NCBI GenBank assembly: GCA_029863105.1
Contig: JAOTWC010000124.1
Location: 1-5,221, forward strand
Direction of reading: 5' to 3'
Length of the DNA stretch: 5,221 bases
Origin: Gemmatimonadota bacterium
GTDB lineage: Bacteria; Gemmatimonadota; Gemmatimonadetes; Palauibacterales; Palauibacteraceae
In this document: positions 1 through 5,221 of the stretch, piece after piece
Numbering within the stretch: position 1 is the first letter of the stretch
Layout: every line of letters starts with the position of its first letter
Translations under genes and position numbers: made by a program
Notes under the pieces: model-generated
The model's database searches: none
Told to the model about the DNA's origin: nothing
Seen by the model: the letters and a program-made list of their open reading frames with translations, nothing else

Positions 1-47
1 CAACTTTCGGCGAGGCGTCGGGACCCAAGGCCGATCGCTTCGTGTAG
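1..47 (+). CDS. Possible 3' end of an upstream gene (partial)
   Basis: Reading from base 3, this frame gives TFGEASGPKADRFV and stops at TAG 45-47. Of the three forward frames here it has the strongest preference for G or C at the third codon position (about 11 of 14 codons), as the genes downstream do. The other two frames are close to half. The short hydrophilic tail cannot be assigned to a family. If real, the gene ends 95 bases before the LpoB-like gene and could be part of the same transcript. The evidence is codon bias over only 14 codons, so this is a weak call. Confidence 0.3.
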   Translation, partial: TFGEASGPKADRFV

Positions 48-132
48 AACTCCGACAGCATGAACCTTGCAGTCGAGGGGACTCGGCCACTCCGTTCTTG
101 GGGACGGGAACGGGCCGATCGACCAACATTCT

Positions 133-137
133 GGGGG
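133..137 (+). promoter_or_regulatory. Ribosome binding site supporting the ATG at 143
   Basis: A GGGGG run lies 5 bases upstream of ATG 143. It fits a Shine-Dalgarno role and supports this ATG over the in-frame TTG at 98, which would add 15 residues ahead of an already complete lipoprotein signal peptide. No convincing -35/-10 pair is visible in 48-142. Confidence 0.45.
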
Positions 138-142
138 CAACT

Positions 143-778
143 ATGAGGTTCCAGGTCTCGGGGCGCATACTGATGGCCCTGCCGCTGATCGCGCTTTCCG
201 CCGCGGCTTGCTCAAAAACCAACGTGAGTCGGATTGATCCAGCAAGCGTTACCGATCTTTCGGGTCGCTGGAACGATACGGATTCGCGTCTCGTCGCGGA
301 CGAACTCATCTATCAGAGCCTCACCGGCCAGTGGCTCGCCCGGTACGCGGATGCGCAGGGCGGAGAGGCGCCTTCGGTGATCGTCGGGACGTTTCGCAAC
401 CGTTCGACGGAGCATATCCCCGTCGGGACCTTCGTCGGCGATCTGGAACGGGCGTTCGTGAACAGCGGCGCGGTCACCCTGGTAGCCGGGGGAGCCGAGC
501 GCGCCGAACTGCGCGATGAACGTGATGATCAGCAGGTCAACGCCAGATCCGACACCCGCGCCAGCCTCGGTCAGGAACTGGGGGCTCAGTTCATTCTCCA
601 GGGCGAGATCCAATCGATCGAGGATCAGGAAACGTCTCGCAGGGTCGGATCGCGGAGCGAGAAGATCGTCTTCTACCAGGTCGACGCGCGGCTGGTGGAT
701 CTGGAGAGCAACATCGTCGTGTGGGCCGGACAGCACAAAATCAAGAAGTACATCGAGCGCCCGCCGCTCGGACTCTGA
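143..778 (+). CDS. lpoB: LpoB-family lipoprotein (penicillin-binding protein activator-like)
   Basis: This is a 211-residue protein. Residues 1-22 form a lipoprotein signal peptide (R2, R8, hydrophobic core 9-18) ending in SAAAC, with Cys23 as the acylated residue. Ala at -3 is less usual than Leu. Ser at +2 is not the Asp inner-membrane retention signal of enterobacteria, so outer-membrane sorting is expected. The body matches the LpoB/COG3417 family: DLSGRWNDTDSR at 38-49, the strand and loop VIVGTFRNRS at 79-88 followed by EHIPV, the helix LERAFVNSG at 101-109, then LGAQFILQGEIQSI at 146-159 and WAGQHKIKK at 194-202. In E. coli, LpoB is an outer-membrane lipoprotein that stimulates PBP1b by binding its UB2H domain. 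Here the family call is strong, but the partner is unknown and PBP activation is inferred. Unlike E. coli LpoB there is almost no disordered linker after the lipidated Cys. It is the first gene of a tight three-lipoprotein operon. A related TolB-N/CsgG-like fold is the main alternative description. Confidence 0.85.
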   Translation: MRFQVSGRILMALPLIALSAAACSKTNVSRIDPASVTDLSGRWNDTDSRLVADELIYQSLTGQWLARYADAQGGEAPSVIVGTFRNRSTEHIPVGTFVGDLERAFVNSGAVTLVAGGAERAELRDERDDQQVNARSDTRASLGQELGAQFILQGEIQSIEDQETSRRVGSRSEKIVFYQVDARLVDLESNIVVWAGQHKIKKYIERPPLGL

Positions 779-790
779 CGGAGAACACAA

Positions 791-1624
791 ATGAACACAT
801 TGAGCATGCACCCCAGCCGCTTCCTGCGACTGAGCACCCTGTTCGCCGGGCTGGTGGTGCTCAGCGCCTGCGCGACCAAGCACATCGATGAGCCACCGAT
901 CCTGGTCAACGGTGACCGTGTCGACGATGGCTCGGTCACGGTATACGAAACGGCGGACCGTGCCGAGGCGGCACGTGAGCAGGCTGCCGCGGATCGCTCC
1001 GCGATCGAAGCGGAGGCACTGGCGGATTGCGTGCCCGAGGTATGTGATGCCGTCGTCCGTCGCGAAGTCTGGCTGGGTATGAACGAAACCCAGGTGATGG
1101 CCGCGACAGGCACGACCGAGCGCGCCTGGTCTGTGCGACGGGCCGGGGCATCGGTGGTCATGACTCCGCGCGACACGCATATGGCGCCCTCCGACGCCAT
1201 CGGGAACCTCGCGATGGTGCAGTTGGCCGACAACGCCGTGGCGCGATACGGCTATCGGGAGCCGCAGGGGATGCGGGTGGTGACATCTCCCGACCAGGCC
1301 TCCACGGAAGGCAGGGCGGCTGCGATGGCGGAGGCTCTGATCCAGGAAGGCGACCGCCTGGCGGCAGTCGGGGATCTGGATGCGGCGCTTGATCGCTATG
1401 ACCGGGCCAGCGTGCTGGCACCCGATGATCCACTCGTGGATTACCGGATTGCCACCGTCCTCGACAAGGCCCTGCGGCCGATCGAGGCCCAGGTGCAGTA
1501 CGAACTGTTCCTGCATCGGTTGGATCTCGAGCGGATCGAAGCCCAGGGCAATGCCGACGCGAAGTTGGCCGAGGCGATAGCGCTGGCCCAGCAGCGAATC
1601 ATCGTACTCGAACGCAACCGGTAA
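791..1624 (+). CDS. Lipoprotein with probable BamE-like domain and TPR repeats
   Basis: This is a 277-residue protein. GGAG at 780-783 sits 7 bases before ATG 791, which favours this start over Met6. The signal peptide ends in the lipobox LSAC (residues 24-27), with Cys27 as lipid site and Ala at +2. Residues 52-79 form a charged, Ala/Glu-rich helix. Cys80 and Cys85 form a CVPEVC pair that could be a disulphide. Residues about 92-165 resemble the BamE/SmpA-OmlA domain: the helix start GMNETQV (96-102) and Gly107 match the family pattern G-M-T-x-x-x-V...G, followed by short strands ending near LAMVQLADNAVARYGY. Residues about 179-246 hold two TPR-like repeats, the first with the typical GDLDAALDRYDRASVLAPDDP (194-214, given as its key stretch). 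The C-terminus is a helix rich in Ala and Gln. It lies 12 bases after the LpoB-like gene and 4 before the COG3014-type gene. I do not recognise a named family for the whole protein. A scaffold role in the envelope is inference. Confidence 0.75.
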   Translation: MNTLSMHPSRFLRLSTLFAGLVVLSACATKHIDEPPILVNGDRVDDGSVTVYETADRAEAAREQAAADRSAIEAEALADCVPEVCDAVVRREVWLGMNETQVMAATGTTERAWSVRRAGASVVMTPRDTHMAPSDAIGNLAMVQLADNAVARYGYREPQGMRVVTSPDQASTEGRAAAMAEALIQEGDRLAAVGDLDAALDRYDRASVLAPDDPLVDYRIATVLDKALRPIEAQVQYELFLHRLDLERIEAQGNADAKLAEAIALAQQRIIVLERNR

Positions 1625-1628
1625 CGTC

Positions 1629-3005
1629 ATGTTTCGCCGGGCCGCCGTCGTCGGACTGTGCCTGGCCACGGCGGGTTGCGGCCTGCTCGGGCCCCGTACC
1701 AGGGGGCCCGACGGGCTGTCTGTCTACGATGGGGATCTCCGTCGTTTGGTCAGGCAGTCGAGGTTTGAGGACGCCCTCGAAGTGGCGGAAGCGGACGCCG
1801 CGGATGCCGGGGATGATCTGCTCGCGGCGCTGAATCTGGCCCTCGTCGAACACTACGCCGGCCTCCACGAATCCAGCAACGCCCGGCTGCAGTCAGTCGA
1901 CATCGAAATCGAAGCCCGGTTCACGAAAAGTGTTTCGAAGGCGGCCCTGTCGCTGATCACGAGCGATCGCGCGCTTGAGTGGCTCCCGAGTCGGTTCGAG
2001 CGACCGATGATCCACGTGTACGGTGCTCTCAGTTATCTGTCCCTGGATGAGCTCGATGAGGCGGCGGTCGAGGCCAGGCGGCTGAGTCGACTCCTCGACG
2101 ACATGGGCGAGCGGCAACTCAGCGGAGACGAGGCCGACGTTTACGCCACTCTCCGGTACTTCACGGGCGCCGTGTTCGAGGCTGCCGGCGAGTGGAACGA
2201 TGCTCACGTGGCGTACCGGTACGCCGGATTCGAGGACGAACTTTCCCGGCCACCTCCCGGCACGGGCGATGTGGTCCTGCTGGTCGAGTCCGGCTTCGTC
2301 GCCAACCGGGTCGAGCAATCGGTGAACTTGCTGATCAATGCCGGCGATGCCGACTACCTGCGTTCCGGCTCGGACCACGACAGGCGCCACGCGGCGTCCT
2401 GTCTGTCACGTGATCGCCTCGGGTTCGCCTACGAGTCGTTCGGCCTGCCGCTCGAGGTCGACGACTGTCGACGCGACCGGCCGAGGTCGGGCACGGATCA
2501 CGACCACGATGACGACGGCGTGGCGTACCTGTTGCGCATCGCCTGGCCTGTCATGCGCCGGTCGATCGATGCCGTAGAAACAGGCTACGTACGTTGGGAT
2601 GTCGGGTCCGCCACGATGACCGATCTTGAAGGCGAGGGTTTGCTGCAAGCTGACTTGTCGGGCGCCGCGATCAGCGACTTCAACTCGCACGCGGCAGAAG
2701 TCCTGATCAAGGCCGTGGCTCGGGCCGCGGTGAAGTACGCCGTCGTTGACGCCGTAGCGGACGACTCGGAAGTCGCACAGGTGCTCGGCAATGCGGTGAC
2801 CGCACTGCTTGAGCGCGCGGACACTCGATCCTGGACGCTGCTGCCGTCGAACCTGCACATCCTTCGCATGTCGCTGCCGGCAGGGAACCACCGGATCGTC
2901 GTCGAGCTGGGTACCGGGCGGTTCGCGGCGCAGTCCCTGGTGCTGGATGATGTGCTGGTCGAGTCCGAGGGCGTTACGGTCGTCTCCACACGCGCTTGGC
3001 CTTGA
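1629..3005 (+). CDS. COG3014-type TPR lipoprotein
   Basis: This is a 458-residue protein. The signal peptide (R3, R4, hydrophobic 5-15) ends in TAGC with Cys17 as lipid site and Gly at +2, which fits export to the outer membrane. Helical, TPR-like segments follow at about 36-85, 124-157 (ERPMIHVYGALSYLSL, then VEARRLSRLL) and 169-204 (FTGAVFEAAGEWNDAHVAYR). A mixed domain follows: GTGDVVLLVESG at 211-222, RIAWPV at 303-308, a long Ala-rich helix at 353-395, and ADTRSWTLLPSNLHILRMSL at 397-416 followed by PAG. These blocks are what I recall as diagnostic of the uncharacterised COG3014 family, which I also recall beside lpoB in other diderm bacteria. Its biochemical role is unknown. Cys258 and Cys280 flank a His/Asp-rich stretch that includes DHDDDG (292-297). 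The start is 4 bases after the previous stop and has no clear Shine-Dalgarno sequence, which suggests translational coupling. It is complete, ending in TGA at 3003-3005. Confidence 0.8.
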   Translation: MFRRAAVVGLCLATAGCGLLGPRTRGPDGLSVYDGDLRRLVRQSRFEDALEVAEADAADAGDDLLAALNLALVEHYAGLHESSNARLQSVDIEIEARFTKSVSKAALSLITSDRALEWLPSRFERPMIHVYGALSYLSLDELDEAAVEARRLSRLLDDMGERQLSGDEADVYATLRYFTGAVFEAAGEWNDAHVAYRYAGFEDELSRPPPGTGDVVLLVESGFVANRVEQSVNLLINAGDADYLRSGSDHDRRHAASCLSRDRLGFAYESFGLPLEVDDCRRDRPRSGTDHDHDDDGVAYLLRIAWPVMRRSIDAVETGYVRWDVGSATMTDLEGEGLLQADLSGAAISDFNSHAAEVLIKAVARAAVKYAVVDAVADDSEVAQVLGNAVTALLERADTRSWTLLPSNLHILRMSLPAGNHRIVVELGTGRFAAQSLVLDDVLVESEGVTVVSTRAWP

Positions 3006-3021
3006 GTCCCGCGGCTGGTTA

Positions 3022-3061
3022 GGTTCCGCGGCCCCTGGGATGGCAACCCGAACGCGGAGCC
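3022..3061 (+). other. GC-rich hairpin in the spacer before the membrane protein
   Basis: Bases 3022-3030 (GGTTCCGCG) pair with 3053-3061 (CGCGGAGCC) to give a 9-bp stem with one G-U pair. An inner GGG/CCC pairing (3037-3039 with 3047-3049) encloses 7 bases. CCGCGG occurs three times around it, at 3009, 3026 and 3060, so an alternative pairing (3026-3032 with 3059-3065) is possible and would reach the weak GGCGAG ribosome site at 3064-3069. No T-run follows, so it is not a standard intrinsic terminator. It could tune expression between the two cistrons or protect the RNA, or it could be a chance result of high GC. Confidence 0.4.
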
Positions 3062-3073
3062 GCGGCGAGACCG

Positions 3074-5221
3074 ATGAAAGGCATTGAGGGACAGCGCGTA
3101 GGAGCGCTCCCGGTTTGGGGCTGGTCCCTGGTTGCCGGTGCTGCCGTGTGGATCGTGTATGTGGTTACGCTTGGACCGACCACCGCCTGGTGGGACACGT
3201 CCGAGTACATCGCCACGGCGCAGATTCTGGGCATACCCCATCCGCCAGGGAATCCGCTGTTCGTCATCATCGGACGGGCCTGGCTCGTGCTTACGGCCTG
3301 GACCGGTATCGAGGTGGCGACGCGCATCAATCTGCTTGCCGCCACCGCATCGGCCGCTGCCGCGTCTTTCTGGTTCCTCGCCGTGATGCGCGTGTGGGCG
3401 CACTTCGCCCAAAGCCGGACGGTCGCGCTGGTGGCGGCGTTCGTCGCCGTGCTGGTCGGCGGCACGGCGTACACGGTATGGGCGCAGTCGAACGTGAACG
3501 AGAAGGTGTATACCGTCTCGCTGATGTTCGTCGCGATCATTACGTACCTCGCGATGGTCTGGGAGGACCACAGCGAGACGTGGCGGGGCGATCGCATCTT
3601 CTTGCTCGTGTGCTTTCTGTTGGGACTGGGAGCCACGAACCACCAGATGTCGGTGCTGCCGGTTCTCGCGCTCGGCGTCTTCCTCGTGCTGCACAGCGTC
3701 CGCACGCTGCTTCGCTGGCGACTCATGGGAGCTGCGGCTGTTATCGCCATTCTGGGATTTTCCGTGCAGTTGTTGTTCGTGCCGATCCGATCGGGACAGG
3801 ATCCGGTGATTGACGAGGCCGACCCCGAGTGCGAGTCGCTGCTGGCTGCGATCACGCCGGCCGTCCGTGCCGACGGCAAGTTCCTGGTCCAGTGTCCCGC
3901 GCTGGCGGCGTCGCTGGCGCGCGATCAGTACCAGAAACCTCCGCTCGGCGAGCGCCAGGCGCCGCTGGGAGCCCAGGTCGCCAACTACTTTCAGTATTTC
4001 GATTGGCAATGGGCACGCGCTCTCCCGCCGGGGGCACGGATGTTCGCAACCCTGTTGTTCATCGGGCTCGGCCTGGTCGGGTTGTGGCGACACTGGAAGG
4101 GTGATCCGGACAGCTTCTGGTACTTCGCGACGCTGCTCGCGACGGTAACGATCGTTCTGGTCTACTACCTGAATTTCCGGTACGGGTACTCCATGAATCC
4201 GGAGATTCCGAATGAAGCTCACGAGGTGCGGGAACGCGACTATTTCTTCATCGTGAGCTTCAACTTATGGGGCCTGTACGTCGGGATGGGCCTCGTAACC
4301 GCCTGGGAATCGCTGGGCCGCCGGCTGTCGGGTGCGCGGGGTGTGCCGTTGATGGCGGGACTCAGAACTGCGTCGCCCGTGCTCGGCATCGCGCTGCTCC
4401 CACTCGTGTTCAACTACCCGCTGGCGAATCGGCGGGGCGACTACGCGGCACGGGATTGGGCGTACAATATGCTCCAGTCCGTCGAACCGTACGGGATCCT
4501 GTTCACCAACGGCGACAACGACACGTTTCCGTTGTGGTACCTGCAGGAGGTCGAGGGCATTCGGCGTGACGTGACCGTGATCGTCCATTCGTACCTGGGC
4601 ACGAAGTGGTATCCCAAGCAGATAAGGGACCTCACGCGGCCCTGTGGCCCGGGAGAAGATCCGCTGGCCGACCCTTCGGTCGTTGTGTGCCAGAGACCGT
4701 TCGACAAAGATGCGGCGCTGGACATCTATGCGGGTATGGGAGACACGCCACCGACGCGATCCGTACACTCGTATACCGACGACGAAATCGACGGCCTGCC
4801 CTTATATACGCAGGTTCAGGCCGGGCAGGCAGTGCGGTTCTCCGATCGGTTGACCGTCGAACTCGCCACGTCCCGGTTCCTGTACCATCCAGATTTTCTG
4901 GTGTATCGCATCGTGGCGGAATCGCTCGGGGATCGGCCCGTCTACTTCGCGACGACGGCGCCGCCGGTCTACCAGGCCTGGGATCTCGAGCCGCACATGT
5001 TGCGACAGGGCCTGGCCCACAAGCTGATTGACGGCCCGATCGAGTCTACGGAGGGAATCGTCGAGCTGGACATCGGCGTGCCGATCGGCTGGGTGGACAG
5101 GGATCGCAGCGAGGCGCTGCTGTGGGACGTGTTCCAAGTGGATTATCTGCTGGAAAAGGAGATCTGGCCGGAACCATCTACCCGGCAGAGTATTCCAATG
5201 CAGTACTTCCTCGCCTACCTG
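3074..5221 (+). CDS. DUF2723 / GT117 (TMEM260-like) GT-C glycosyltransferase, 3' end outside window
   Basis: The frame is open for 716 codons to the last base, so the C-terminus is missing. ATG 3074 is the first ATG after an in-frame TAG at 3020 and has only a weak GGCGAG site. About 11 membrane helices are visible (near 14-33, 82-105, 116-136, 144-162, 175-187, 192-207, 216-237, 321-338, 347-366, 390-410, 429-448). Basic loops at 206-216, 339-342 and 415-422 place the N-terminus in the cytoplasm and the tail from about 450 in the periplasm. Family blocks are WWDTSEYIATAQILG then HPPGNPLF (39-63; D41 and E44 lie in the first periplasmic loop, where GT-C enzymes carry catalytic acids), WAQSNVNEKVYTVSL (136-150), GLGATNHQ (184-191), VPIRS (236-240), YFQYFDWQW (305-313), EVRERDYFF (384-392) and NGDNDTFPLWYLQEVEG (479-495). 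Animal TMEM260 is a protein O-mannosyltransferase. The bacterial donor and acceptor are unknown, and exported-protein glycosylation is inferred. Possible disulphide pairs are C253/C274 and C524/C539, all periplasmic. It follows the lipoprotein operon by 68 bases. Confidence 0.88.
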   Translation, partial: MKGIEGQRVGALPVWGWSLVAGAAVWIVYVVTLGPTTAWWDTSEYIATAQILGIPHPPGNPLFVIIGRAWLVLTAWTGIEVATRINLLAATASAAAASFWFLAVMRVWAHFAQSRTVALVAAFVAVLVGGTAYTVWAQSNVNEKVYTVSLMFVAIITYLAMVWEDHSETWRGDRIFLLVCFLLGLGATNHQMSVLPVLALGVFLVLHSVRTLLRWRLMGAAAVIAILGFSVQLLFVPIRSGQDPVIDEADPECESLLAAITPAVRADGKFLVQCPALAASLARDQYQKPPLGERQAPLGAQVANYFQYFDWQWARALPPGARMFATLLFIGLGLVGLWRHWKGDPDSFWYFATLLATVTIVLVYYLNFRYGYSMNPEIPNEAHEVRERDYFFIVSFNLWGLYVGMGLVTAWESLGRRLSGARGVPLMAGLRTASPVLGIALLPLVFNYPLANRRGDYAARDWAYNMLQSVEPYGILFTNGDNDTFPLWYLQEVEGIRRDVTVIVHSYLGTKWYPKQIRDLTRPCGPGEDPLADPSVVVCQRPFDKDAALDIYAGMGDTPPTRSVHSYTDDEIDGLPLYTQVQAGQAVRFSDRLTVELATSRFLYHPDFLVYRIVAESLGDRPVYFATTAPPVYQAWDLEPHMLRQGLAHKLIDGPIESTEGIVELDIGVPIGWVDRDRSEALLWDVFQVDYLLEKEIWPEPSTRQSIPMQYFLAYL

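Noticed and set aside
29..121. Direct repeat GGCCGATCG at 29-37 and 113-121
   Set aside because: Nine bases twice, 84 apart, with a common palindromic core (CGATCG) that also occurs within the coding regions. It is consistent with chance in GC-rich DNA.
98..142. Upstream TTG start for the LpoB-like gene
   Set aside because: It would put 15 polar residues before a normal lipoprotein signal peptide. ATG 143 has a GGGGG site at the right distance.
60..146. A 28-codon leader frame (ATG 60) whose TGA overlaps the LpoB start as ATGA
   Set aside because: The overlap is neat, but there is no ribosome site before ATG 60, no third-position GC preference, and the Arg/Trp-rich peptide shows no regulatory run of codons.
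212..1669. Long open frame of 485 codons on the - strand
   Set aside because: It lies opposite three genes supported by lipoprotein signals and family motifs, crosses all their boundaries, and its Arg/Pro/His-rich translation has no recognisable domain. Long antisense frames are common opposite GC-rich coding DNA.
3022..3073. Intrinsic terminator after the COG3014-type gene
   Set aside because: A GC-rich stem exists but no T-tract follows, and the next gene begins 12 bases after the stem on the same strand.
3115..3813. Second + strand open frame of 232 codons overlapping the DUF2723 gene
   Set aside because: Its translation is Arg/Gly-rich without domains, while the overlapping frame encodes the conserved membrane helices and motifs of DUF2723.
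2585..4222. Open frame of 545 codons on the - strand
   Set aside because: It lies opposite the COG3014-type and DUF2723 genes, has a low-complexity Arg/Gln/Glu-rich translation with no domain, and is explained by codon bias of the + strand genes.
4265..4768. Open frame of 167 codons on the - strand
   Set aside because: It is fully inside the DUF2723 gene, which carries strongly conserved motifs over the same bases. The antisense product shows no signal peptide or motif.

Overview
The window is GC-rich and gene-dense, and all recognised genes read on the + strand. It holds the possible tail of an upstream gene, three closely spaced genes that each begin with a lipoprotein signal peptide, and a large multi-spanning membrane protein that is still open at the window end. 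The three lipoprotein signals point to a diderm (Gram-negative-type) bacterium. The wording of several motifs reminds me of Gemmatimonadota: the DLSGRWNDTDSR block of the LpoB-like protein, and WWDTSEYIATAQILG, NGDNDTFPLWYLQEVEG and YFQYFDWQWAR of the DUF2723 protein. Bacteroidota-related or other diderm lineages are possible. This assignment is from memory, and no search was run.

Layout. Positions 1-47 may encode the last residues of an upstream protein. Positions 143-778 encode a 211-residue LpoB-family lipoprotein. After 12 bases, 791-1624 encodes a 277-residue lipoprotein with a probable BamE-like (SmpA/OmlA) domain followed by two TPR-like repeats. After 4 bases, 1629-3005 encodes a 458-residue lipoprotein of the COG3014 type, with TPR-like helices followed by a mixed C-terminal domain. 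A 68-base spacer holds a GC-rich hairpin without a T-tract. From 3074 to the window end runs a DUF2723 (GT117, TMEM260-like) GT-C membrane protein of at least 716 residues.

How they may work together. The spacing says the three lipoproteins are co-transcribed and probably translationally coupled. LpoB and COG3014 proteins occur together in other diderm bacteria as I recall, so a shared envelope or peptidoglycan-related role is a reasonable inference. The middle lipoprotein could be a scaffold between them. The GT-C protein should act at the periplasmic face of the inner membrane and could glycosylate exported proteins. A link between it and the lipoproteins is only suggested by adjacency.

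Nothing here is a clear new defence, mobile or RNA system. The most notable points are the three-lipoprotein operon itself, the very short linker in the LpoB homologue, the BamE-like plus TPR architecture, paired cysteines in three of the four envelope proteins, and the structured spacer before the membrane protein.
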